A stretch of DNA of 64,000 nucleotides. Source: Streptomyces sp. TS71-3. Lineage in GTDB: Bacteria; Actinomycetota; Actinomycetes; Streptomycetales; Streptomycetaceae. Positions within the stretch are counted from its first letter, which is position 1, and every line of letters begins with the position of its first letter. The translations under genes and the position numbers were made by a program. Under the pieces are notes generated by a model that ran no database searches, was not told where the DNA came from, and worked only from the letters and a program-made list of their open reading frames with translations. Positions 41,632 through 49,019 of the stretch are shown here, in pieces. Location of the stretch: contig NZ_BNEL01000001.1 in NCBI RefSeq assembly GCF_018327685.1, forward strand, positions 5,208,001 to 5,272,000, written 5' to 3'.

Positions 41632-42864
41632 ATGCCAGAACACCCTGCCTATCCCGTCGGCCTGCGCCTGTCCGGCCGCCGCACCGTGGTCCTCGGCGGC
41701 GGCCAGGTGGCCCAGCGCCGCCTGCCCGCCCTGCTCGGCGCGGGCGCCGACGTCGTGCTCGTCTCGCCGTCGGCCACCGCCTCCGTGGAGGCCATGGCCG
41801 AGCGCGGCGAGCTCCGCTGGGAACGCCGCCGGTACGCCGAGGGAGACCTCGCGGGCGCCTGGTACGCCCTGATCGCCACCAGCGATCCCGTGGCCAACGC
41901 CGCGGCGTCGGCCGAGGGCGAGCGGGAGCGCGTGTGGTGCGTGCGGGCGGACGACGCCGAGGCCGCGACGGCACTGACCCCGGCCACCGGGCGCGGCGCC
42001 GGCGTCGCGGTCGCGGTGCTCAGCGCCACGATGCACGACCGCGACCCGCGCCGCACCGCGGCCGTCCGCGACGCGATCGTGGAGGCGCTGCGGGACGGCT
42101 CGCTGGTCGCCAGGCAGCACCGCGTCCGGACGCCCGGCGTCGCGCTCGTCGGCGGTGGCCCCGGCGACCCCGAGCTGATCACCGTGCGCGGCCGGCGGCT
42201 GCTCGCCGAGGCGGACGTCGTCATCGCGGACCGCCTCGGCCCCCGCGACCTGCTGGACGAACTCCCCCCGCACGTCGAGGTGATCGACGCGGCCAAGATC
42301 CCGTACGGCAGGTACATGGCCCAGGAGGCCATCAACAACGCCCTGATCGAGCACGCCAAGGCGGGCAGGGCGGTGGTACGGCTCAAGGGCGGCGACCCGT
42401 TCGTCTTCGGCCGCGGCATGGAGGAGGTGCAGGCGCTCGCCGCGGCGGGCATCGCCTGCACGGTCGTGCCGGGGATCTCCAGCACCATCTCGGTGCCCGG
42501 CGCCGTGGGTATCCCGGTCACCCACCGGGGCGTCGCGCATGAGTTCACCGTGGTCAGCGGCCATGTCGCGCCCGACGACGAACGGTCGCTGGTCGACTGG
42601 GAGGCGCTCGCGGCGCTGCGCGGCACCCTGGTCGTGCTGATGGGCGTCGACAAGATCGGCAGCATCGCGGCCGCCCTGATCGCCCACGGCAGGCCCGCGG
42701 ACACCCCCGTGGCGCTGGTCCAGGAGGGCACCACCGCCACCCAGCGCCGCGTCGACGCCACCCTCGGCACCGTCGGGGAGGTCGCCCGGAGCGAGCAGGT
42801 CAAGCCGCCCGCGGTCATCGTCATCGGCCCGGTGGTGCGGGTCGGCCCCGGCACCCCCGAGTGA
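41632..42864 (+). CDS. cobA: Uroporphyrinogen-III C-methyltransferase, CysG-like
   Basis: SAM-dependent methylation of uroporphyrinogen III to precorrin-2, the branch point to siroheme and cobalamin. It has 410 residues. Residues 1-155 are a CysG-B-like NAD-binding domain (VGLRLSGRRTVVLGGGQVAQ), suggesting precorrin-2 dehydrogenase activity as well; residues about 165-405 are SUMT with VGGGPGDPELITVRG, RLKGGDPFVFGRGMEE and VPGISSTISVPGAVGIP. AAGGAG at 41614-41619 supports ATG 41632. Its stop overlaps the next gene's GTG. With cobL and cobT nearby it belongs to the corrinoid group. Confidence 0.92.
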   Translation: MPEHPAYPVGLRLSGRRTVVLGGGQVAQRRLPALLGAGADVVLVSPSATASVEAMAERGELRWERRRYAEGDLAGAWYALIATSDPVANAAASAEGERERVWCVRADDAEAATALTPATGRGAGVAVAVLSATMHDRDPRRTAAVRDAIVEALRDGSLVARQHRVRTPGVALVGGGPGDPELITVRGRRLLAEADVVIADRLGPRDLLDELPPHVEVIDAAKIPYGRYMAQEAINNALIEHAKAGRAVVRLKGGDPFVFGRGMEEVQALAAAGIACTVVPGISSTISVPGAVGIPVTHRGVAHEFTVVSGHVAPDDERSLVDWEALAALRGTLVVLMGVDKIGSIAAALIAHGRPADTPVALVQEGTTATQRRVDATLGTVGEVARSEQVKPPAVIVIGPVVRVGPGTPE

Positions 42865-43784
42865 GCACGTTCCCCGACACCGGCACGCCCGGCCCCGTCC
42901 GGCCGGCGGAGGCAAGTCCCGCGGCGGAGCAGCAGGGCGACGACAGCAGAGGAGGCGGTGCCCCGGTGGCCGCACCCCAGACCGTGGACGACCCGGACGA
43001 CCCCCGGCTGCGGGACTACACGGACCTGACGGACGTGGAGCTGCGCCGCAGGCGGGAGCCCGCCGAGGGGCTGTTCATCGCCGAGGGGGAGAAGGTCGTC
43101 CGGCGCGCCCTGGACGCCGGGTACACGATGCGCTCGATGCTGCTCTCCGAGAAGTGGTTCGCCGCCATGGGCGACATCATCGAGTCCGCCACCGCCCCCG
43201 TGTACGCGGTCACGCCCGAACTGGCCGAGCGGGTCACCGGCTACCACGTGCACCGCGGCGCGCTCGCCGCCATGCAGCGCCGGCCGCTGCCCGCCGCGGA
43301 GGACCTGCTGCGGACCGCGCGCCGCGTCGCGGTGATGGAGTCCGTCAACGACCACACCAACGTGGGCGCGATCTTCCGCTCCGCCGCGGCGCTCGGCATG
43401 GACGCGGTGCTGCTCTCGCCGGACTGCGCGGACCCGCTCTACCGGCGTTCCGTGAAGGTCTCCATGGGCGCCGTCTTCTCGGTGCCGTACGCGCGCGTGC
43501 CCGTGTGGCCGGGCGGCCTCGACGCGCTCGGGCGGGCCGGGTTCGAGCTGCTCGCGCTCACTCCGGACGCGCGGGCCGTCCCCCTCGACACCGTGGCCGC
43601 GCACCGGAAGCCGCGGGTGGCGCTGATGGTGGGCGCCGAGGGCACCGGCCTGTCCCGCCGCGCACTCTCGGCGGCCGACGCCCTGGTGCGGATTCCGATG
43701 GCGCACGGCGTCGACTCGCTGAACGTCGGTGCGGCGGCCGCGGTCGCCTTCTACGCGGTGACGGCGGGCCGGCCCGAGTCCTGA
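42861..43784 (+). CDS. TrmH/SpoU-family RNA methyltransferase
   Basis: A 307-residue SPOUT methyltransferase, a different subgroup from the one at 1394. The three motifs are NDHTNVGAIFRSAAALGMDA, LMVGAEGTGLSRRAL and VDSLNVGAAAAVAFY, the last near the C-terminus. The first 50 residues are Pro/Ala/Gly-rich. The GTG start overlaps the cobA stop (GTGA), so it is translationally coupled to a tetrapyrrole gene although the functions appear unrelated. Target RNA unknown. Confidence 0.9.
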   Translation: MSTFPDTGTPGPVRPAEASPAAEQQGDDSRGGGAPVAAPQTVDDPDDPRLRDYTDLTDVELRRRREPAEGLFIAEGEKVVRRALDAGYTMRSMLLSEKWFAAMGDIIESATAPVYAVTPELAERVTGYHVHRGALAAMQRRPLPAAEDLLRTARRVAVMESVNDHTNVGAIFRSAAALGMDAVLLSPDCADPLYRRSVKVSMGAVFSVPYARVPVWPGGLDALGRAGFELLALTPDARAVPLDTVAAHRKPRVALMVGAEGTGLSRRALSAADALVRIPMAHGVDSLNVGAAAAVAFYAVTAGRPES

Positions 43785-45178
43785 GGGACCGGCGGGACCG
43801 GCAGGGGAGCCGAGTCGTGAGCCACCGGTAGGGGAGCCGAGTCCTGGGGGGCCGGCGGAGGAGCCGACACACCCGCGCCCCGACCGGCGCTCGCGGAGTG
43901 CGCCGAGCCCGCCGGCGGCCGGGCCGGGACCCCGCCGAGACCGCGGTCCGGCCCCTGGCAGCCCTGCGCGGCCGCGATGCCCAGCGCCACCAGCAGGGTC
44001 ACCACCACGAACACGAACAGCCGCTGCCGCAGCAGCCGGGGGTTGGCCGGACGCCTCCCGGAGCCGGCCGGCCGCGGCCCGCCGCGGCCCGTGCCGCCAC
44101 GCGCCGCGGGCTTCGCGCCGGGGCGCGCCGACTCGCGGCCCGGCTGGCCCGGCTGGGAGCGGGGACCGGGACGCCCGCCGGCCCCCCGCGCCCCGCTGGT
44201 GCGTGCGCTGCCGTTCCTGGGCGTGGGGGTGCCCTGCGACGGGACGGGCGGGCGCCGCTGGGTGCGCTGCTCCACGTACTCCTGGGCGAGCCGCCCCGAC
44301 GGGCGGCCGAGGTCGCCGCGCGGGCCGGCGGGCCGGACGTCCGCCAGGCCGTGGGTCTCGCGGGCCGCGATCTCCTTGAGCCGCAGGGAGAGTTGCAGCG
44401 TGCTCGGCCGCTCCTCCGGGTCCTTGGCGAGGCAGGCGCTGACCAGCGGGGCCAACGCGTCGGGGACGCCCTGCACCTGGGGCTCCTCGTGCACCACCCG
44501 GTACAGCATCACCTCGGAACTGCCGTGCCCGAACGGGGAGTCGGCGGTCGCTGCGTAGGCCAGCGTCGCGCCCAGCGCGAAGACGTCCGTGGCGGGTGTG
44601 ACGGCGGCTCCGCGCACCTGCTCCGGCGCGAGGAAGCCGGGCGAGCCGACCGCCGTGCCGACGTGCGTGAGCGTGCTGGCGCCGGTCGCCCACGCGATGC
44701 CGAAGTCGATGATCCGCGGGCCCTTCGGGGACAGCAGGATGTTCGACGGTTTCAGGTCCCGGTGCACCACGCCCGCCTCGTGCACGGCGACCAGACCCTC
44801 TGACAGGGCGGCGCCCACGGCGGCCACATCGGCGGCCGACAGGGGGCCCTCTTCGGCCACTTTGTCGTGCAGGGAGGGGCCGGGGACGTACTGCGTCGCG
44901 AACCACGGGCGGTCCGCCTCCAGGTCGGCGGCCACCAGCCGGGCCGTGCAGCCGCCGCGGATCCGGCGGGCCGCGGAGACCTCGCGCGCGAAGCGGGACC
45001 GGAACTCCTGATCCTCCGCCAGGTCCGGGCGGATCACCTTCAGCGCGACCCGCTGGCCGCGGCGGTCCGACCCCAGATAGACCACGCCCATCCCGCCCGC
45101 GCCCAGGCGCCGGTGGAGCCTGAACGAGCCGACGACTCGCGGGTCCTCGCGCCGGAGCCGCATCATCGCCATGTTCAT
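43751..45178 (-). CDS. Membrane serine/threonine protein kinase (PknB family)
   Basis: A 475-residue Hanks-type kinase. The kinase domain is at residues about 18-275: glycine loop LGAGGMGVVYLG, Lys in VALKVIRPD, catalytic VHRDLKPSNILL, DFG in IIDFGIAWATG and APEQVRG. A basic, Pro/Gly-rich linker of about 110 residues leads to one membrane segment near 386-406 (LFVFVVVTLLVALGIAAAQG). The outer tail of about 70 residues is Pro/Ser-rich with a repeated DSAPLPV unit and no PASTA domain. The 3' end overlaps the convergent methyltransferase gene by 34 bases. Substrates unknown. Confidence 0.92.
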   Translation of the reverse strand: MNMAMMRLRREDPRVVGSFRLHRRLGAGGMGVVYLGSDRRGQRVALKVIRPDLAEDQEFRSRFAREVSAARRIRGGCTARLVAADLEADRPWFATQYVPGPSLHDKVAEEGPLSAADVAAVGAALSEGLVAVHEAGVVHRDLKPSNILLSPKGPRIIDFGIAWATGASTLTHVGTAVGSPGFLAPEQVRGAAVTPATDVFALGATLAYAATADSPFGHGSSEVMLYRVVHEEPQVQGVPDALAPLVSACLAKDPEERPSTLQLSLRLKEIAARETHGLADVRPAGPRGDLGRPSGRLAQEYVEQRTQRRPPVPSQGTPTPRNGSARTSGARGAGGRPGPRSQPGQPGRESARPGAKPAARGGTGRGGPRPAGSGRRPANPRLLRQRLFVFVVVTLLVALGIAAAQGCQGPDRGLGGVPARPPAGSAHSASAGRGAGVSAPPPAPQDSAPLPVAHDSAPLPVPPVPQDSGRPAVTA

Positions 45179-45499
45179 CCCCGCTGCCGGTCCATCTGAC
45201 GAGCCACAGCTTACGTATCCGTGGCCTGGTGCGCGCAGAGGCCGCGCCCTCCCGGACCGACCGAATCTCGTCACCAGGCGCGACGGGGAATCTGCGCGCC
45301 CCCACCGTGCCGCCCCACGTCTTCCCACCTGTACTCTTTCTCAACCGTCCCGCGAGGCAGGCGTGTTGGGACGGCTCGGACGGCCGGGGCACCCGGGCCT
45401 CCCACCCGGCCGCGCGCCGGGGGCGCACGTCCGAGCGCGCCCCGGATACGCGAGCCGGCACGGGGTACGCGCACAACTGTTGCGCCCGGAACGCGCAGA
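45179..45499. other. Gap upstream of the kinase gene
   Basis: No gene seen. It should contain the leftward promoter of the kinase and leads into the palindrome cluster at 45500-45623 that faces the small membrane-protein gene. Confidence 0.4.
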
Positions 45500-45515
45500 A
45501 GTGATCGACATCACT
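45500..45515 (+). promoter_or_regulatory. CRP/FNR-like palindrome
   Basis: AGTGATCGACATCACT is an inverted repeat of the form GTGA-N6-TCAC, the pattern bound by CRP/FNR-family regulators; Streptomyces Crp sites (GTG-N6-GNCAC) differ at one fixed position. It lies about 300 bases ahead of the small membrane-protein gene and 320 ahead of the divergent kinase. Confidence 0.5.
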
Positions 45516-45586
45516 CCCAGCACCCGTCCCACCAGCGGCGCATGGCGGCCGGCCGGCTCGCGGGGACGCATCCCGTGCGGGAAGAC

Positions 45587-45623
45587 CCTGAGACCTAGGT
45601 CTTCTTCTCCACCCAGGGGAGTA
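45587..45623 (+). promoter_or_regulatory. Two perfect palindromes in tandem
   Basis: AGACCTAGGTCT (45587-45598) and GGAGTACTCC (45614-45623) are both perfect palindromes, with CTCCACCCAGGGGAG (45603-45617) forming a third inverted repeat between them. The density of dyad symmetry suggests operators for a dimeric regulator, possibly of the LuxR type; regulator unknown. Confidence 0.5.
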
Positions 45624-45813
45624 CTCCGGCCGTGGAGGCTCATCCTCCGGGAGGCCCGCCAATCGGTACGACGGCATGACGTCCGTGAACACCCGCGCGC
45701 CTAGATTTGTCGTCAAGCGGTGGGTGCAGCGCTCGTCCCCCGAGGTCAGCACCCGCCGCTGTACGACAGGGAGCCGGGCGGCCGGCTCCGGAGAAACGAT
45801 CAGGAGCGGAACC

Positions 45814-46014
45814 ATGGCGGACACGGCACCGCGCACGGCGATCCGGTTGCCCGGACGCAGGGCTGCGCACGTCGCCCGCCCGTCCGGCCCCCGCCACCCA
45901 CTGGTGGCGACGGCCATGGTCCTGCCCCTGGCGGCCCTGCTCGTGGTCGTCTTCGGCGGCTGGGACGCAGTGGTCACACAAGCGTCGTCCGTGGGCATGA
46001 TGCTGGGGCGCTGA
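45814..46014 (+). CDS. Small membrane protein, unknown
   Basis: A 66-residue protein. After a basic, Pro/Arg-rich head (MADTAPRTAIRLPGRRAA, then HVARPSGPRHP) there is one membrane segment, LVATAMVLPLAALLVVVFGGW, and a short tail VVTQASSVGMMLGR. The start is well supported by AGGAGCGG before ATG 45814. No family recognised. The leader carries an array of palindromes and a strong hairpin follows the gene, so it is a self-contained and apparently tightly regulated transcription unit. Confidence 0.72.
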   Translation: MADTAPRTAIRLPGRRAAHVARPSGPRHPLVATAMVLPLAALLVVVFGGWDAVVTQASSVGMMLGR

Positions 46015-46099
46015 CCTGCGCGCCAGGCCCGGGAGAGCGGCCCGGGCGGGGACATCCAGCCCGAAACCCCGTGGGGACGGGGGTGCGGCGGACGGCACA

Positions 46100-46131
46100 C
46101 TGCCCGCGCAGCTGGGGAGCTGCGCGGGCAG
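46100..46131 (+). terminator. Perfect 14-bp hairpin terminator
   Basis: CTGCCCGCGCAGCT (46100-46113) and AGCTGCGCGGGCAG (46118-46131) with a GGGG loop, followed by CCTTCTCTT. It ends the small membrane-protein transcript. The rest of the gap 46015-46401 is G+C-rich with several CGGCCCGGTTCC-like repeats (46150-46195) and no gene. Confidence 0.75.
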
Positions 46132-46401
46132 CCTTCTCTTCGGGGCCGGGTTCCTCCGCGGCCCGGTTCCTCCAGAGCGGCCCGGTTCCGCCGGACCGGC
46201 GGCGCCCGGCCACGGGAGCACGGGCGCCCGTGCGGCCGGCGGGTCCGGCTGGGGCACATGTGGGGGAGTGCGGCGCCGCGGGATCTGGTGATGATCCGGC
46301 CCAGGCGGGGGCCCGAAGCACGGGCAGGGGGGATGGAGCACGATCGGCGTGGTGCGTAGGCTCGCGGCGGACAGGATCGCCGTACGACCGCAGGGAGACC
46401 G

Positions 46402-47412
46402 GTGACCACAGACGTGCTGCCCGCGCTGACGGCGAAGGTGCGCAGGGCGGTGCACCCTGGTGCCGCCGCGTGCGCCTGCACCGAGCCCGGGGCCGTGCTC
46501 GCCGACCGCGCCGACGGCACCGTCGTCCGCCACGGCGATGTCGTGGCCAAGGCACACGCCCCGGACACCGACGCCGCGCAGCTCTCCCTGCGGATGGCGG
46601 CGGCCGCCCACCCCGCGCTGGAGGGCGTCTTGCTTGCGCCGCTGCGCCCGGACGCCGAGGCCTTCCGGGGCCGTCTCGTCAGCCTGTGGCCGCACGGGTC
46701 GCCGGTAAGGCCCGACACCGCTCCCGAGGCCGTGCCCTGGGCGGAGGCCGGGGCCCTCCTCGCCCGCCTGCACCGGGTGGAACCCTCGCAGTTGCCGTTC
46801 CCGCTGCCGCTGATGCGGGGGCCCGCGAAGGCCGTGCGCGGCGTGAACCGGATGCTGGCGGCGGGCCCGCACCCGGGTGCCGCGCCGGTGCTGCGTGCCT
46901 GGCGGATGCTCCCCGCCTGGGCCCGGGACGAGGCCCCCATGCCGTACCCGTGGCGGTTGTGCCACGGGGATCTGCACATCGGCCAGTTGGTGCGCCGCCC
47001 GGAGGACGGCGGACCGTGGCGGCTGATCGACGTGGACGACCTCGGCCTGGGCGTGCCCGCCTGGGACCTGGCCAGGCCGGCCGCGTGGTTCGCCGCCGGG
47101 GTGGTGGGCCCTGCCGACTGGGCGGCGTTCCTGGCCGCCTACCGGGCGTCCGGAGGCCCCGCCGTGCCCGCGGTGGAGGATCCCTGGCCGGCGCTGGACG
47201 TGCCCGCACGCGCCCTCAGCGTCCAGATGGCGGCCCTGGCGGTGTCGAGGGCCGTGGCCGCCTCCCGCGCCCTGGACGAGGTGGAGCAGGCCATGGTCGA
47301 CGCCTGTGCGCGGATGTCGGATGTACCGGTGGTGACGCAGGAGCCGATAGGTCCGCCGGGGAAAAAGACACGAGCGATGCCGGGGGAGGGGGAGAAGGGC
47401 GCCGCCAAGTAG
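46402..47412 (+). CDS. Aminoglycoside phosphotransferase-family protein
   Basis: A 336-residue protein of the APH/choline-kinase fold. The Brenner motif is RLCHGDLHIGQLV (near residues 192-204) and the metal-binding segment LIDVDDLGLGVPAWDLARP follows. The N-terminal lobe has VRHGDVVAKAHAPD with the likely ATP-binding Lys. The usual Asn of HGDxxxxN is replaced by Gln, a known variation in maltokinase/APH-like relatives. The substrate is unknown; resistance should not be inferred. GGGAG precedes GTG 46402. Confidence 0.85.
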   Translation: MTTDVLPALTAKVRRAVHPGAAACACTEPGAVLADRADGTVVRHGDVVAKAHAPDTDAAQLSLRMAAAAHPALEGVLLAPLRPDAEAFRGRLVSLWPHGSPVRPDTAPEAVPWAEAGALLARLHRVEPSQLPFPLPLMRGPAKAVRGVNRMLAAGPHPGAAPVLRAWRMLPAWARDEAPMPYPWRLCHGDLHIGQLVRRPEDGGPWRLIDVDDLGLGVPAWDLARPAAWFAAGVVGPADWAAFLAAYRASGGPAVPAVEDPWPALDVPARALSVQMAALAVSRAVAASRALDEVEQAMVDACARMSDVPVVTQEPIGPPGKKTRAMPGEGEKGAAK

Positions 47413-47480
47413 GGTGCAATCGACCGAAGCCGGGCGGCGTTCCGGCGAAATCCAACGGGATAGCGAGGAGTTGATCCGGG

Positions 47481-47762
47481 ATGCAGTGCCCTAAGTGCCA
47501 TGCCCCGATGAACACGTACAACCGCAACGGCATCCAGATCGAGCAGTGCAGCGGATGCCGCGGGATCTTCCTCGACTACGGCGAGCTGGAGGCACTGACC
47601 CGCTTGGAGTCCCAGTGGGTGCAGCCGGCCCCGCCGCCCCAGGCGTATCCGGCGGCTCCGGCGCCGGCCTGGGGCCACCAGGGCGGCCACGGCGGCCACT
47701 ACGGTCACCACGGCCACCACGGTCACAACCGGGGCTTCGCGCACCTGCTCTTCTCGTCCTGA
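47481..47762 (+). CDS. TFIIB-type zinc-ribbon protein
   Basis: A 93-residue protein with one zinc ribbon: CPKC at residues 3-6 and CSGC at 23-26, followed by RGIFLDYGELEALTRLES, the zf-TFIIB pattern. The tail is Pro/Ala-rich then His/Gly-rich (GHHGHHGHNRG), which could bind extra metal. Function unknown; such proteins are widespread. AGCGAGGAG lies a little upstream of ATG 47481. It ends just before a strong terminator. Confidence 0.88.
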   Translation: MQCPKCHAPMNTYNRNGIQIEQCSGCRGIFLDYGELEALTRLESQWVQPAPPPQAYPAAPAPAWGHQGGHGGHYGHHGHHGHNRGFAHLLFSS

Positions 47763-47767
47763 CCCAC

Positions 47768-47798
47768 GCGGTGCCCCCGGCGCGGCCGGGGGCACCGC
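47768..47798 (+). terminator. Perfect 14-bp hairpin terminator
   Basis: GCGGTGCCCCCGGC (47768-47781) pairs perfectly with GCCGGGGGCACCGC (47785-47798) around a GCG loop, five bases after the zinc-ribbon gene's stop. No T-run. Confidence 0.8.
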
Positions 47799-47860
47799 CG
47801 TGCTGCCCGGCCGGTCACCGCGGCGGCATCGAGGCGCTGAGGCGTGTCCTGGAACGCGAA

Positions 47861-47899
47861 AGGGCGACATGGCCCACTGCCCGCGGCCCATGTCGCCCT
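47861..47899 (-). terminator. Terminator of the tRNA operon
   Basis: On the minus strand, downstream of the last tRNA-Val, AGGGCGACATGG (complement of 47888-47899) pairs with CCATGTCGCCCT (complement of 47861-47872) and is followed by TTCG. The same core (GGGTGACATGG) is in the terminator of the tRNA-Val at 59322. Confidence 0.75.
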
Positions 47900-47907
47900 C
47901 TGTCGCG

Positions 47908-47979
47908 TGGACGATACTGGGATTGAACCAGTGGCCTCTTCCGTGTCAGGGAAGCGCTCTCCCGCTGAGCTAATCGTCC
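47908..47979 (-). tRNA. tRNA-Val (GAC)
   Basis: 72 bases, cloverleaf complete on the minus strand: acceptor GGACGAT/ATCGTCC, D-arm GCTCAGCGGGAGAGC, anticodon loop CTGACAC with GAC, T-arm CTGGTTCAATCCCAG. Discriminator A; CCA not encoded. Last of five tRNAs in the transcript. Confidence 0.95.
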
Positions 47980-48029
47980 GGGAAAACAGCGGCGGCGCGA
48001 CCTGACGGCCGCGCCGCTCATCTGCTGTG

Positions 48030-48101
48030 TGCGCGATACTGGGATTGAACCAGTGACCTCTTCCGTGTCAGGGAAGCGCTCTCCCGCTGAGCTAATCGCG
48101 C
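48030..48101 (-). tRNA. tRNA-Val (GAC), acceptor variant
   Basis: Same body and anticodon as its neighbours, but acceptor GCGCGAT/ATCGCGC instead of GGACGAT/ATCGTCC: two compensated pair changes. One further difference in the variable region (GGTCAC instead of GGCCAC). Discriminator A; CCA not encoded. Confidence 0.94.
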
Positions 48102-48130
48102 AGGAAGCCTGCCGTGTCCGGCAGCTCCAG

Positions 48131-48202
48131 TGGACGATACTGGGATTGAACCAGTGGCCTCTTCCGTGTCAGGGAAGCGCTCTCCCGCTGAGCTAATCGT
48201 CC
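48131..48202 (-). tRNA. tRNA-Val (GAC)
   Basis: 72 bases, identical as far as I can see to the copy at 47908, including acceptor GGACGAT. It lies four bases from the tRNA-Cys. Confidence 0.95.
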
Positions 48203-48206
48203 ATGG

Positions 48207-48277
48207 AGGTGGAGACGGGATTTGAACCCGTGTAGACGGCTTTGCAGGCCGTTGCCTCGCCTCTCGGCCACTCCACC
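48207..48277 (-). tRNA. tRNA-Cys (GCA)
   Basis: 71 bases: acceptor GGTGGAG/CTCCACC, anticodon loop CTGCAAA with GCA, T-arm CGGGTTCAAATCCCG, discriminator T (U in RNA), as in bacterial tRNA-Cys. Confidence 0.95.
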
Positions 48278-48315
48278 ACGGGTGTCGCAGTCCCGAGAGA
48301 CCCCTTCACCCTTCG

Positions 48316-48388
48316 AGCGGACGACGAGGCTCGAACTCGCGACCTCAACCTTGGCAAGGTTGCGCTCTACCAACTGAGCTACGTCCGC
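48316..48388 (-). tRNA. tRNA-Gly (GCC)
   Basis: 73 bases: acceptor GCGGACG/CGTCCGC, D-arm GCTCAGTTGGTAGAGC, anticodon loop TTGCCAA with GCC, T-arm GCGAGTTCGAGCCTCGT. First gene of the tRNA operon. Confidence 0.95.
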
Positions 48389-48429
48389 CTGTCCCTTCGG
48401 TCCGCTGTCGCGTCCCGGTGACGTGGTGA

Positions 48430-48457
48430 ACTCTAGCGGATTCCCGGGCCAGCACAA
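48430..48457 (-). promoter_or_regulatory. Promoter of the tRNA operon
   Basis: On the minus strand, TTGTGC (complement of 48452-48457), 16 bases and TAGAGT (complement of 48430-48435). The -10 is about 42 bases before the tRNA-Gly. Confidence 0.65.
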
Positions 48458-49019
48458 AAACGCGTTTACGCAGCGTGCTGCGCTGTGACCACCCAGGGCC
48501 ACCATCGGGGCGGCTCGGCGGCGCCGTTCACGGACTCGCGGTCGCCCACGCTCCCGCAAGCGGAACCCGCTCCACCGGCACCCTCCAGGGGATGGGAAGC
48601 ACTGCCGGTGCGCCCGTCGGCGGCGTTGACGAGCGGGTCAGCGGCCGGGAGTCCAGCGGTTTCCCGGTGGTGACGGTGGACGCCGGGGCTCGGTGGGGCG
48701 CGTCGGCGGCGCCGGTGTGCGCGGTGCGCAGAGGTCCCGTGCGGTGGTGGCCGGGCTTCCCCGCGCTCGGTGGCCGGCCTCCCCGGAGGGGGCGGCGGGT
48801 TGCTGCGGGAGCGGCCACGGTGCGTCGCCAACGGGCCGCGCGGTGTGCCGCGTGCGGTGTGCGCCGCGCGCCCCGGAGCGGCTGCCCGCCCGCCCGCGGG
48901 ACCCCGGCGGATCATGGTCGCTGACGATCGCGGTGGCGTCCGGGTGGGGCGGAGCGGGACAGTGGGAACAGCAAGCGGCACCTGATGGACGGCGCCGGCA
49001 CGAGTGAAGGGACCCTTAC
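48458..49019. other. 560-base gap between the tRNA promoter and the aminotransferase gene
   Basis: No gene I can support. Many Streptomyces have a chorismate-binding pabB-like gene directly before the class IV aminotransferase; here the frames in this gap are Arg/Gly/Ala-rich and none shows chorismate-enzyme motifs. A decayed remnant cannot be excluded. Confidence 0.4.

Noticed and set aside
36890..41974. Very long open frame (about 1,690 codons) on the minus strand opposite cobL, bluB-cobT and cobA
   Set aside because: High-G+C genes leave long open frames on the opposite strand. The translation is Arg/Gly/Ala-rich with no motifs, while the plus strand carries complete CobL, BluB and CobT motifs.
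41649..46979. Open frame of about 1,770 codons on the minus strand across several genes
   Set aside because: It crosses real genes on both strands (cobA, methylase, kinase, small membrane protein) and has no domain of its own.
46402..47412. Aminoglycoside resistance gene
   Set aside because: The fold matches the phosphotransferase family, but nothing indicates an antibiotic substrate, and the context is housekeeping.
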